Origin: Ephydatia muelleri
Taxonomy: Eukaryota > Porifera > Demospongiae > Spongillida > Spongillidae
Assembly: GCA_013339895.1 (NCBI GenBank)
Contig: JABACO010000013.1
Span: 1,053,595 to 1,117,594 of the forward strand
Length of the DNA: 64,000 nt
Direction: 5' to 3'
Below the pieces are notes generated by a model, which saw nothing but the letters and a program-made list of their open reading frames with translations, made no database searches and was not told the origin of the DNA. This document shows, one piece after another, positions 1-13,500 of this stretch. Both the position numbers and the translations under genes were made by a program. The first letter of the stretch is position 1. Each line of letters opens with the position of its first letter.

Positions 1-3000
1 ATAGTCTGGCGGGTGATTTCTCTGATGTGCATGCGTAGCATTGACTCCCATCTTGAGTGCTCCTCTTCCACTAACCTCTAACCAACAGGTGTGCAACAAT
101 TAAAGTTTTCGAGTCGGGAGGGTGGGGGAACAGCCACAATCATTCCATACCTTGTTCAGCAAGGTCATCCTGTGTCTCTTGGCCCTTTCCATGATCGCCA
201 TCTCTTTCTCATTCAGCCTCTTCCAAGCCTTGGGCAGGTAGTGTTTGATGACAGTGGACACAAACTTCCTGCAATGTTTTGATGCATCAGGGCCACTCTG
301 AAGGGATCCAATTGCATTGTCCTAGGATTGTATGGAGGCCCATTACATTCCATCAATCAAAGCATCTCCTGGGGGCTATACTAAAACCCTCCCTCTTAAA
401 AGATGACAGTCTTTCCCCTGGAGACATGACTAATCACTTCTCAGGAAACAGATGTATAAATGGAGTGCTGTATTTCAAAATAAGAGCTTTACCATAATGC
501 CAAATAGATAATGAGAAATGAACTCAAACTTCAGTTGAAGAAGTTCTGTTTTCTTCTTGGTCTCAATGACTTCCAACATTTGGGTTCTCTCCAAGCTTTG
601 CTGTTGGACCCATTCCACAGGTAGTCTGGTCACCTAGAGAACACACCACCTCCATTTGTGCAAATCATTCCCAATTCTTACGTTATCAATATTTGTCAGT
701 CCTAGTAGTGTCTTGGTCTCTTCAGCTTGTGAGGGGACCATCTCTTGGCTCAGATCCTGCGTTCAAAGGTCAATCATCATCTGCACAAGTGTTGGATTGT
801 CTCACCTCTTTCACTTGGTCGTAGCTAGTGATGATGTCATTTGACCATTTCTTGAGCCTAACACTAAGCGTGTTTTGAAGCAGGCCGTTTTTGTCGTGGA
901 ACTGCTTGGCATCTGTGGTGAGGAGTCGTTCTGTGTGCCTCACCATCTGGTCGGCAACGAGGAGGTGCAGGTCCCATTCCATTCCAGCTATGCAGTCCAC
1001 CTCCACCTCCTCATGCACATCTTCCCTGATGGATGCACGTTCTGGCAGTGCCACTAGCAGGCTGGACACGAGGGGTCTGAGAAGGGTTTAAGGTGAGGAT
1101 GACCTGGAAGGCACACGTGCTGTAATGAAGGTGTGCGTACCTCTGGAGGCGATGAAAAGGTCGGTCATATTGTCTTCTAGGTATGAATGCCTGGTTGTTA
1201 TAAGGGAGGGAGAGGAGAGGGAGGAAGGATGAAGAATATACTTTGATTGCTGTGTATTGATGGAGGTATGGAACTCTTGTATACCATTTAAGGTCTTTAC
1301 AAGGTTTAGTGCTTTGCTTATATGGCTAGTCGGAGTAATCACGTCTAGAGTTGTAGGTGTTAAATGTATTGACTGCTTTAATAACTTCAAAACTTTGTTC
1401 TACCAGAGACTGGGACAATGGAGAAGAGAAGAGGTAGAGTGGCCACTCTATCTTGCTGTATCATGACCACACCCCACAATGAGGAGCGCCCACATGCCTT
1501 CCATGGTCCTCTCCCCCTCCTCCCCCACAACCACATATCACTTGGTGCAACATCACCTGTGCATGCCACCATTAATAGATTAACTGTGTTCAACCCTGCC
1601 ATTCGAAACAATCTCAATCATCCCCTCCCCCCCATTTAAGTGGGAACTAACCTCCCTGACTAATTCAATAGTTTGGGTATTTGAAAAAAACAAAGAAAAA
1701 AAAACAAAAAAACAAAAGAAAACAAAAAAGAACCAAGGAAGTCCACTCACCAAGACCTTTTGCTTGGCTCCCACTCTGATATAGCACAAGGCACAACATG
1801 GTAGGCAGCACAGAAATGTGGCAGAGATGACACAGACAAATAGAATTGCAATCTTGTTGTCAACAATATCAACCACAGTCACGTGTAAGCATCCTTCATC
1901 GGTCTGATGGTACCTTTTACCACCATATCCAGACCAATTGGACTGCAGAAAAGGTAAGACACAGTCACAGACCAATTGCAAAAGTGTTTTATTTCGACTC
2001 TCACTTGTGTATTTTGCTCAATGCTAAGAAATCTGAGCGATGCAGTTGACAATCATTATCAGCCTTGTCTGGTTTGGCTCCTGGACTTCAGCTAGGTAGG
2101 TCAGGGTCACGTTCCAATCCAAGGGGAGGAGTCCCAAGGAGAGCCAAAGCAGAGCCCCTCCCATTGACCCCTCCCTCTCTCCCTGATACATCTGGATGCC
2201 TGAGTGGTCTCCAGTCAGGTTGTAGCCTGATCTGACCACACCCATCCCCTCCACTGCCACCTCCTCCATGCTCACATTGTGGGCGGTGGTAGTGGAGGTG
2301 GATGAGTGATAGACTGTCAGCGAGCACTCCACTCTGGTGGTTGAGCCATCCAGGAGCTAGAGGGTTAAACAACAAAATGGCGATACCTTCTGCACCCAAT
2401 GTGTTCATGAGGTCACACTACCTTCATTGCACGATGGATGAGGAGGGAGGGTTCAACCACTAGGGCCTTCACTGATGACCACGCCCCCCAGCTGTTGTTA
2501 CCAATGACAACCGCAGAGAAGGTGATTTGTAGACCATTGTAGGCGGGGTCTAGCAATACCAGCTGAGCCGAGAAGACAACCAATCCCATGCTTGATCCAG
2601 TGACATTCCAAATAACCAAGTGTGCACTCCCATTGGGTGAGAGGCTTCCTGCCCCTCCCACCTGGGCCTGTGCCACACCCACTACCGCTACAGGAGGATT
2701 GAGCAATGGTTGAGCTGAAGCAACTACAGTGTGTGGAATGATTGGAGGAAGGGAAGGGTTTATTTCGGAGCAAAGGGGTTAAATTAAGGCCCCAAACCCT
2801 CACCTAGGGCAACAGAAACGTTGGTGGCAGTGTGGGATATGTTGGTGTGGATGTTGACCGTGAATATCTCATGGATGGTAAGGTTATGGCCAGAAGTGTA
2901 TGGGGAGGAGGTGTTGGTGATCTGGATGCTATCGATGATGACTGGTGGTAGAGTGATGGTGGTGGTGGTGGTGATGGTGGTGGTGGTGGTGGTGATGGCG

Positions 3001-6000
3001 GTGGTGATGGTTGGTGTGGGAGTGGAGGTGAAAGGCGTAGCTGTGTCAGGGGGTGTAGTGGTAGTGGTGGTGATGATAGTGATGGTGGTGGTGGTGGTGG
3101 TGGTTGGTATGGAAGTAGTGATGATGTTGGTGGTTGGTGTGGGAGTGGTATCAGTGAGAGTGGTGGTGGTGGTGATGGTGGTGGTGGTGGTGGTTGGTAT
3201 GGAAGTAGTGATGATGTTGGTGGTTGGTGTGGGAGTGGTATCAGTGGTAGTGGTTGGTGTGGGAATGGTAGTAGTGATGGTGGTGATGGTTGGTGTGGAA
3301 GTGGTAGTGGCGGTGGTGGTGATGGTTGGTGTGGAAGTGGTAGTAGTGATGGTGGTGGTGGTTGGTGTGGGAGTGGTAGTAGTGATGGTGGTGGTGGTGG
3401 GTATGGGAGTGGTATAGGTGATGGTAGAGGTGATGGTGATGGTGGCAGTGGTGATAGTAGTGATGGTGGAGGTGATGGTTGTGGGAGTGGTAGTAGTAGT
3501 AATGGTGGTGGTACCACAGTTACCTCCACCTCCACCTCCATCTCCACCTCCACCTCCATCTCCACCTCCATCTCCACCTCCATCTCCACCTCCACCTCCA
3601 TCTCCACCTCCACCTCCACCTCCATCTCCACCTCCACCTCCACCTCCACCTCCACCTCCATCACTACTGGTGGTGGAGGTAGTTGGAGTGGGGGTGGAGG
3701 TGACTGATGTAGATGTGATGGTGGAGATCGTGGTTGGTGTGATGGTGATGGTGGTGGTACATGTAGTGGTGGTGGTTGATGTGATGGTGATGGTGGTGGT
3801 GATGGTTGGATTATGGGACACTAATAGCATATCAGTGGCATAGAGAAGTTTGGTCTCTTTAAATGGTGTGTGTGAGAGTGTATCCATACGTGTGTATGTA
3901 CATATGTGCATGTGTGTACGTATGCATTTACGTGTGTATGTGTGTGTACATGTGTGTGTGGGTTGATGAGGGAGTGGGAGGGAGGTAAGCAGTAGATCAG
4001 AGGAACGTCACCATTGGCTAGCATCTCACTGTAATAGTACTGTGCTGTGATGGTGAAGTTCACTGTGGTCAAAGGAGGTGTGCTCCAATCAAACGCCATT
4101 GGAACTGTGAACTGCATTCCGGCAGCTGGAATCACAGGGATGTAGAGTCCTTGTTGAAAGATGAGGTCTGTGTCTGAGGAGAGAAGTAAGGATACAGCAT
4201 GCAGTGGTGTGACATAGTGCAGATGTGTGTCCACCCTGCTTCCCTTCCTCCAGCTATATCTCTGGCTGGCTTACCTATGGTTGCCATGGTGCCATTACGA
4301 TAGTCCACTGTCATCGTCAGTGTTTCATTCAAGTAAGCACCTAACATGTCCATCACCAAGACCATGTCGTGTGCCTCGGTGTTATACACTGGCAGTAAGA
4401 CCAGTGCAAAGTTGAGTTCAAAATGGTCGCCTGGCATCAGAGCAGTCTTCTGGAGAGGAAGGAAGGTTACTTGTATGGTCTCTGGAGGCACCTGGACCAG
4501 TGTGGCTATGGCTTGTTCCTGCATCGGGAGATTTAGTTGCCATAGCAACCACTCTGGACTACAAGAGAAAGGGTTAACCTTTTTAATCACGGAGCCATAC
4601 ATTGCTGTAACGTCAATGGCAGCCATCCTAGGCTTGGGAGTGCAGTAATGGGACTCCGTCCACAGGGACAGTTGCATGGTGCAGTTCTCAAATGTCATCA
4701 CATCGCTACCATTGTTCACAGCAATGGATTCCACATAAGATGACACCATTATATAGCTGGAGTTCTGGTTTACAACAGCAAGCGTTCCAGAAGATACTCC
4801 CACTCTATAGGTTAGAGCTACATAAATGTAGATATCATGCTTCCATACAAGATGCCCCACACCCTCATCCTCCCATACCCACATCCCAACATTGTCCCTA
4901 CACCCTTGCCCATCCCACACATGCCACACCCACACTCTGGTACCCAATATATATCACATTAGCAGAAATGATTGCGAGGCTTCCATTGGTCTCCATGGTG
5001 ATGATCAGGTTCTGGAGTGGACCCACGATGCCCTGCAGCTCCAGATTCCATTCCGCCGTCTCCAAACACCCCAATGAATGCCCATCAGTGAGGGTATCAT
5101 TGGTGACCACCAGTGTTATGACTAGTGCATCTATGTGTGCTGCTGTCATGGAAGGAAACGTCACCACTTCTTTGTACGGTTGCCCACCGGCAGATGAGTA
5201 TGTCACCACGGCAACCAGTGGGCTGGCCATTAGAGTAGCTCCTCCCACAAAAAAAGTATTGACTTGGACTTGGACAGTGTCAGAAGACACCAGCTGGTCT
5301 GGAATCAGGACCAAAAGAACTACACTCTGATTCTGCGATGAAGCCACCGTACTCCACCACGAGGAGGCATTAATAAGAGTGAGAGCATTCGGCAGAGTCA
5401 GATTAATGAATATGTTGTAGGCCGGAGTGAGTGACCCTGCCTGGGGACGTAAGGTCAGAGACAGTCCAATATGGCTGCCAACATCAACCACCCTGCATTA
5501 AAAGGATACCATAGTGGGCATGAAATATAGATAATTGCTCTCCTCCTACACCTTTACCTTGGGGCAACAGAAGCTACAGCTTCGAGGTACGGTCTCACCA
5601 TAGAGAAAGTATCTGATAACAATGATTGAATTGGGGGCGGGGTCCTTGTTACTATGGACAACAGCAACTGTAGAACAAGCGAAGGCAAATGGAAAATGTC
5701 ATCATGGAAAACAAGCTTTAGTGCAAGTGACACACCCACCTCTGGTCCAAACTCCTCCCCTTGCAGTGGGCGTGGCAGGGGGCTGCTTCGATAGCTTACA
5801 GCTGTGGCATTGATGCTCATCTGATGATCCGTAGCAACGTACGGGGATACCTGGAGGAAAGGGAGGGGGAGGAGTGTCACCTGCATTATTAAGTTATTAT
5901 ATTATTAAGACCATTAATACTGTCCACTATGAATGAACAGGAATTTTGTAAGCTGCAACCTTTCCAAACCATTATGCTGCTATCATTACTGATGCATGAC

Positions 6001-6307
6001 TATTATAAAAATTATGAGTTGCAATTCAGAGCAACTAATAACGCACCTTCATTGTGGTCTCCATGTGAACTATGCAATGGTAATCAATTTTGGGGCAGAG
6101 TACACTTGGTACTGGGTTAGTTGCATTCACTGTACAGTTTCCAAGACAACCTTCTGCTTGTGTTCCCAGGACAAGCAAGGTTAGCTCTGGGGAGAACTCC
6201 AGCCGAATGGTGACATCATAGGCCACAGATAACGGTGTCTGTGTGAAACCAATTGATAATTGATGCATCAGATGTGTTAAACAAGAGGACATTTGAATAT
6301 ATTGATA

Positions 6308-6354
<47 letters not shown>

Positions 6355-9300
6355 CAACACTGCATCATTGGAGCATTAGGGAAGAGAGAGTGAGGTGATG
6401 GCATACCACTTGGAAAAATGAAAACGTTACGTTGATAGTATCATTGGCCTTCCAGTATGCAACTGGTTGCGATGCAGCTCCCTGCATTGTTATGAATTAC
6501 GCTTTTAAATATGGTCGGTGGAATATTCTAAAAGAAGAGCACTTACCCTCATTTTGGGATGGACCACCAGGAGGGTGTTGGTGATGGAGGCACCACTCAT
6601 GTTTGCAGCTACCAATACCACCTGCAAAGAGGCACAGTACATCAGACACCATGATGGAAGATGTGCCCTCTGATAGCTAGCTGCACACCATAGTGCTGCT
6701 GACACTGCAGGCTGCTGGGACAAAGGCCGTGATCTGAACTGATACGGTGTCGTTGACATTTGCAGTGTTGTCGTACACGTCAGTGATGGTCCCAAATGAG
6801 AAGAGCACATCCTGTGTCTGAGGAGAGTTGAGCAACCCACACAACCATACACATAATGTGTATACATACATGCCACAAAGAAATACGGTATATGCAATAT
6901 ACATGCATGTGCATACATACATGCACACACACAGGCACACACACACATGCACACACACATGGACACACATGCACACATACATGCACACAAACATGCATGC
7001 ACATGCGCTCATGCAAAAATAACAGAGTTAGAAACGAGATATTTCTCAGGAGAGCAGTGTACCATGTTAGCAATGGTTATTCCTGGTGCCTCTTGAAGGA
7101 GTAGAGACCCTCCAATGAAGGAGATGGAAGCATTGAGGATGACAAGGTGACAATTATCAGAGGAGGACAAGGATATTCTCAAATAGATCTCTGAGATACC
7201 CTGCTCGGATAAAATTACACACGCCTTCAGTCAAATGATACTTTCAATCAAGACAGGTTTGGCCAACCAGCACATGCTGAGTGGTTACGCAAGTCATTGC
7301 AAAGGACACACACCACCACAAAGATACACATGACTCTTGTGTCACTGCACAGTGGATTACCTCAGGCAAAGTAATGACTCCATCAATGGAGACGAGTTCA
7401 TTGACCTGCACCACACCCTGGGGGATGTCCCCATTGGATGTTGTCATGGTCACCTTAAAGCTTGGGGACCTTATCAGTACCTGTGCAGAAATGTGTCACA
7501 AACACACAACACATAGTGGCTGTACCTTCTGGGATCCAGTCATGGAATAATTTCTTCCTCCCCTGAACATGTCAGACTGACTGCACCATTGCAGAACACG
7601 AGGAAAGTCTATCACTTCTCCACTCCTTACATCGCCAAGAAGCATGACCTCCATGGCAACCAATGCCTCATCCTGTGGGGCCAGTTCCGGGACTGCAAAG
7701 AAGATTGTCCCATTTGAAGTGTTGACCACAGTGCTGCTGGAACCTGTGGCAAGTGTCAGAGTGGAGTTCAGGAAAGCCACACGGGTGCTTGGATAAAAGA
7801 TGGAGAGATGCAGTTGGAATGCGCTGAGATCTGGGTTAGGCAAGTGGTGAACAACTATGAGCAGAGTAATAGTGTCACCAGCATCCACATCCATCACATC
7901 TAGAGAGTCAGAGGTCAAATGAGGTTCCACAACCTAAAAAGGACATGGCAAAGTGCATGTGAGAGGTGACTATTTGATATGAGGGAACTGGTGGTGACTC
8001 ACAGTGAAAGTGATTGCTCTATACTCGGACCAGACACTGTTGTTGGTCTCAACAATGGCTCCATACTGAACTGTTGTCCCCTGTACCAGATAGGGGTCAT
8101 CTGGCACTGTGCTGTCCAAAGAACACGTGAAGCATTGCTCTTCTGGGTAATGGTCGTTGGAGTTGTCTGAGCTGGGCACCAGCACTGCAGCTCCGAAGTT
8201 GAATGCCACTACGGTTTCCCACACCAGCGAGATGTAGCTTGTGGTGCCCAGTCCTGCAAATCATTGGTGAGGATCAAGCTTTGAAGGGGGCAGAGGGTTA
8301 ATTATGCATGTATTATGTAAGATTTCTGTTGCGGTGCACAAACGAAGTCCATTACGTGTAGGAAGCTACGTGCGCGCCAAATAATCTGCCTGCAACCAGT
8401 GACTTACCGTCACCAGCTTCAAGTGTTCTACGAAGTAGCTTGGACCCGACTTGGATAACAGTGGCGTTGTCGAGTAAGACCTGAGGAATATCCGCGTACA
8501 AAACCAAACCGGAAAAAATCTCCGGCACGCATGCGCGGATCGTTAAACTCAGGTGGTCACCGATGGTCACTACGGGCACCGTTGAATTTCTTCGCTGAAT
8601 CACCGTAAACTCCCACGGGTCAACGATTACTGGTAGAATCGATAAACCGCTAGACGTCGTGTTGCTGCAAAATATTCCGGGCAACGAAGCTTCATTGTCT
8701 TGCGGCAGAGAATAAAATGTCGCTTCTCCCCAGGTGTACAGTGCATCCAGCGGTGCCACTTCTTGCACAACCTCTGTCACGCTCAATGTAACAATCGAAT
8801 AGTCGACACCATAAGTCAGTCTGCATGTCAAACAAAACTATTTTAGGAATTGTGCTAACGTTGCATGGAGTATTTAATTTGGCTTACTTCTCGAAGTAGA
8901 GACGCATCCTCCGATTTTGAACTAAAACTTCATGGCAGAATAATTGACCGACTGTCCCGTTGTAAAAACAGAACTCTGCCTTGTTAGAAGTGACGAACCT
9001 GCTGTCAAACCAAAAGGAAACGTTAGCATAGTACACACTATACCATTGGGGCGGAGCTACTCCGAAGGTGAGCACGAGACTATCCCCAGCGTCCACCTGG
9101 TAAGTAGATAAGTAGGTGAAAAGTCCCAGCTCTGGCCCGCCAATGAATATGCTGAAATTCGTGTGACTGTGAACTTCAAACATGGACGGCGATGTCCAGT
9201 CTGCCCAGTTGGCACTTGTACTCTCTTGCACGAAATCAACCAGAACGGTGACATTATCTTCGTGCAAAATATCGCAGACATTGTAGCGACGCGCCGATTC

Positions 9301-10545
9301 AACCCCAACCCTCCCTGTCAAGACAATCTGAATATCGGCATCTGTACAGTTTCCACGTTCGGAGCTATCGCTAGGGATTTTGCGGTACTGTATTGGCCCA
9401 ATCACGGCCTTGAGTACCGTATTCAATGGATGATAGGCATAGCTAATGTTGGTGGGGACGGACGAGGCGATGGTGGCTGGGCACGAAGGATAGTCGCAAA
9501 GGCTCTGCACGTGACTCACGTCATAGGGGAGCCGCTTGACTCGAACATTGGTGATGTTAAGTGTAACGCATGGCTGCATGTTTTGCCACACATAGTAATT
9601 GGGCACCACAATCGAGATGTTTAGGTCAGTAGACACGCAGGGTACTTTTACGGAGATTTCTGCTGAAAATACGTCCCCGTTGTTTGTAGGGACGAGCCGT
9701 TGCTGACTAGTGTAGTCTACGAGTGAATGAAATGGAAGCTTCAGTGAGACGTTCTGTGTGGAAGGTAATGCCACCATATAGATGCTATTCCGAACAGTCC
9801 GAATCAACGTTACGTTTGAGTAAGTGTAGGTGGCAAATAAATCCAGGTGCAACTGCGCGCCGGCGCGAACATAGCGATGAACGTAACAGGTAATGTTCAC
9901 TTTTGCGACAACGCCCGATGTGATGTTTTGCAGGGAAACACGGAGATTGGCTTTCCCGAACTCCTCTGAGTCTGCTGCAAGTGTGGTAACTGAATTCAGC
10001 GTACCGTTCTTCCCGCTATACGGAACGCTGACACTGAAGTTCACGACCTGGATAGCCGGATGAGCGAATGTAGCTAGAGAGACGTTATAGATCGAATTGA
10101 GAGCAGAAACGTAGTAGACAAAATAGAATGTTTCTCCTCCCTGAAGAGCCGCCATCGCACCGGGAGCTGGTGTGACATCTTGTAGGAGAATAGGGTGCGG
10201 CCTACATTGACTGCTCACTCCAGCCACATAGACTGCAGTAAAAGAACAGTTTTCATCGTTTGATGCTATTTCAATCGTAATGGCGCTTGAAACTAACGCG
10301 TAATAGTTTGTGCGCACTTGCATTGTTTTCTCGTCATACATCCAATACGCGTCCTCAACAGTCTTTCCATTCACTACGACAGACAGGTTCGTTGCTTTGC
10401 AAGGCGCTTTGAGGCTACAAATGAAGGGGTCGCCAATGCACACCGCCGAGGTGTCAAGCGTTGATGAACAGGTTAGATAGACCGGCGGAGGGACGAGGGC
10501 AGCCCCGAAACCAACAAACACAGCTCCTATCGCAAGGACGTTCAT
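1..10545 (-). CDS. Left copy of giant type-I membrane protein gene (exons 1-25, 3' end outside window)
   Basis: I do not recognise a named family. Exons read on the minus strand (high to low): 10545-8888, 8820-8408, 8253-8003, 7933-7526, 7480-7361, 7200-7063, 6817-6689, 6621-6547, 6481-6407, 6238-6047, 5850-5740, 5667-5558, 5492-about 4940/4958, about 4839-4275, 4173-4012, 3856-2804, 2723-2422, 2356-2005, 1942-1751, 1190-1141, 1076-806, 756-682, 633-493, 321-151 and 77-1. All have GT-AG borders and all but one keep phase. The start is the ATG at 10545, followed by a hydrophobic signal-like segment ([16 protein letters not shown]). The ectodomain is rich in N-x-S/T and repeats beta-sandwich-like modules opening with (V/I)xxGD. 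It matches the right copy at 43929 closely (about 35 differences in the 550-residue first exon by my count). Oddities: the exon at 2005-2356 is 352 nt against 351 in the right copy, so the frame closes just before the membrane exon unless a weaker upstream donor is used. There is also an expanded Thr/Gly linker and an in-frame deletion near 5640. It may encode a secreted ectodomain or be a young pseudogene. Confidence 0.75.
2941..3810 (-). repeat. Expanded Thr-rich and Gly/Asp-rich coding repeat in left-copy exon
   Basis: Trinucleotide-type repeats lie inside a single 1053-nt exon (2804-3856). On the coding strand they read as long Thr/Ile/Ser/Pro tracts, with a Gly/Asp tract (3525-3665) in the middle. 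The reading frame stays open from the ETKLLYATD entry to the VALGEG exit. The matching exon in the right copy (51489-51794) is 306 nt with a much shorter Thr tract, so nearly all the length difference is this repeat. A mucin-like, O-glycosylatable stalk is the obvious reading of the Thr part; that is inference. Confidence 0.9.
6308..6350. repeat. (TG)n microsatellite in left-copy intron
   Basis: About 20 TG dinucleotides in the intron between the exons at 6407 and 6238. The right copy holds a shorter CA tract at 48208-48229 in the same intron, so the length has changed since the duplication. Confidence 0.9.
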
Positions 10546-13500
10546 AGTTGAGGCAATGCACAATCACGGATCTTTTCACTGCATATATATGTACCGGTAT
10601 ATATCAGCACTATGCGTGTAAACGATGTTTCCCCATGCCACCTGTCGGAAAAAATGCGTCAATTGAATCGGAGTATCTTTGAGGTGAAAAAACGACAAAT
10701 ATAGATATATTATGTCATGTAGCTGTGCGAAGGCATACTGTACACACACACACACAAAAAGAAGAGTGTTATAGCATGGATAGCTAATGGATTGGAAACG
10801 GATCGCGTGAGGTGCAGTGGAGTCGTTAATTGGGCGTTCGCACCGTACCTCGCCCCCCAAAGTTACAGACAAGTAGACTGACAAGGGTTTTTCGACAACG
10901 TTCATCTCCTGTCAACTCTCTTCTAGGAAATTATCCAGCCCCAACCGTACCGTACTGCCAAGACGTTCTGGCGACAACTAGTTGACGGAAAGTTCCGCCA
11001 ACCGTGTCGCCATCAGTTTAATATTTAATTTTCTCCGCCAACTAGTTATTCGCGTATTTTGGATCGCGGAGGGAGGGACATTCTGCACGTAATTATATAG
11101 CCATAGCCATTTGGCGAGATGCCGCCAGGCGTCCATAAGGCTCTTGCTACGCTGAAGCGCTAAATGATTACTTCATGTAATCCGCTATTGTTGTACATTA
11201 CAAAGACTGTACACGCGCCGGTAGCACTGTTAATACCGGTAATACGGCGAGCCATACGAGTCTAATTCATTTTTCCCCGCTGCACACCGGTTCTGGTAGT
11301 TCTGTATATTTGTTCAATTCATGGAAGGCACTGGGCTGTACTGCCTGAGCCTGTACCCCTCTCCTCTCCCTGCTGAGGATCCTCCCCCGTTTCCCTCAGG
11401 GCGACAGTTCTCGACCACGACTTCAACAGCAAGGCCAACTTCAGCCTTCACAGCAGTTCAGTCTACTAGAAAACAGTGGACTCGATTCGATGTGGGAATG
11501 TAAACAGTGCCTATAAGGAGATGTCCAACAGAGTCGATCACAGCATCAGACTCGGTCCTGCAGTCGTCCAGCAGCAGGAACATCGGAGACAGGCACATCA
11601 GGACAGAGAGCAACGGGCTCGTGAGCCAGCTAACACTCCAGACATGGTAGGACAGAACAGACTGGTAATGCGCTTGCAACGACCGGCGATCTGTGGTTCT
11701 TCTGACAGTCCTTGCCGAGATGACACGCCCAGTGGAGCCAGTTGACAGGAAAGACGCTCAGCGGGGAAAGAGGGGCCCTTACGCTAGTGGCTTGGATAGA
11801 TGGCCTCAGCACCTTAAGAGTCTTACCATCGAGCGACACCCACGCAGGTACCCTGGCTGGCTCAACATCCCAATGAAGACCATCAACGGCCAGCCCGCCA
11901 GGGGAGTTTTGGGGCCCTGGGGTGCTGTCAACGATACAACTGAGGCACTTGAAGGTGAGAGAGCATTCTGATCTTTATCGGTAATTGCAGTGCCTTGTTT
12001 AAACACTGTTATCCCACTCTTCATTGTAGCTGAACTTTGATGTCTTTGCAAAGCTCAGTGAGAAGACACTGGAAAACTGGTTGCGGGCACATAAAATAGC
12101 ATACTTGGAGGAGGGTTCAGCACTCACTGGTCAGCGCAGAAAATCAGCCTGCATGGAAGCACCCTTGGACCCTCCAGACATTGCTCATTTTTCAGCAGGT
12201 GGACAGCCCTACAGTGGCAGTCATCTCTGCAACCTTGCGCCCCGTCATCAAGGCCCACATTAACTCATCTGCATGGAGGGGATTGTTGGTGGAGAATGGC
12301 GGCATCTTCATGTGCAGCCGAGTCTAAATAAAGTATTTAACTGGTAATTTCAAGTAGCCGCGCCCATGCACCGGGTATGATATATAAATCGCCTTAAGTT
12401 TAATAATCGTGAGACTTCCGCCTATTGCACAAAATCGCCAGTTAGTTAAAATCAATTGTTTTGGCTCCCCCAAATAGTGATCTCCGCCATTATGTCTTGG
12501 CAGTACGTTAAGCATTTCGGGGTCCCATTTCGTCTGTGCGAGAAATCAGGTCAGACGCGAAATACCAGGCGTGCTGTTTTTCGTAGCCTGTAGGTTGTAT
12601 TTTTTATTGATAGATGGATGGTTATTCCGTGGCTTAGTGCTTGTTTCATATTTTTACGTTGCCGTAATACAATTTGTTTTTCGTTTGACCAAAATTGGTA
12701 TTTTATCCACTGACATGAGGTTGCATGGTGGTGACTAAGCAACCAAAACTGAACTACATCGGAAATACGGGTATATACATCGTAAATATACAGGATTGAT
12801 TGTCTAGAGGCTACAACATGATAAAACGTAAGTGTGGGAGACAGGTGCACTCTTCAACAACAAACTCCTGAATGGGGTAAAGCTCCACTATTCCAAAGTA
12901 CATTGCAGCTGACTTGAACTTTGTCAATGCATGCATACAACCATTATGTATATAAGCACGGGTTGTATGTTTGTTCTTTATCTGATCAAGTAGTGCGATA
13001 GACTGTTCAGTGGCTAAGTTAGTTCGTCTGCTTGTTGCACTTGGTTAACCGCTGCTCTATCTAAACGTTGAGCTCCAACAGTAAGGTGACAAGGAGCTTT
13101 ATGGAGCGGGCACTAGCTCGGGGCCCTTGCATTAATTATAACCGTGAGTACGTTGATCTGTAGCTGTCAGCTTCGCGTACATGCACGTGTGCATTTTGTG
13201 TGCATAGTTATAACTTCTTATAATCGTTCAGTCCAATTATGATTATGTGGACTACATGCATGTATATAACTGTATTTGTATTACAAACTTCTGCCTAAGG
13301 GGCTCTTCCATCCAATGGATGGGGCTGGACTGACTGTACTATATACAAGTGTGCACGTGCATGCGTTTCCATCTGCATGATAATATTACAAAACATTTAG
13401 CAAGTTCAAGAGAAACTATAATCTACATACGGCTATATAATACTTATAAATTCAAATTTCTGTAATCCTTACAATGTCGCAGCTTTTGTGGTATAGGCCC

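Noticed and set aside
9163-9624. 153-residue ORF antisense to exon 1 of the giant gene, also present at 44856-45317
   Set aside because: It appears in both copies simply because the sense exon is duplicated. It has no domain and no splice context.
11321-12310. Protein gene(s) in the GC-richer block
   Set aside because: Several short overlapping frames on both strands, no domain, no convincing splice chain; noted only as possible remnant.
13020-13140. tRNA-like sequence near TTGGTTAACCGCTGCTCTATC
   Set aside because: No B-box (GGTTCGAATCC-like) or cloverleaf pairing could be found.
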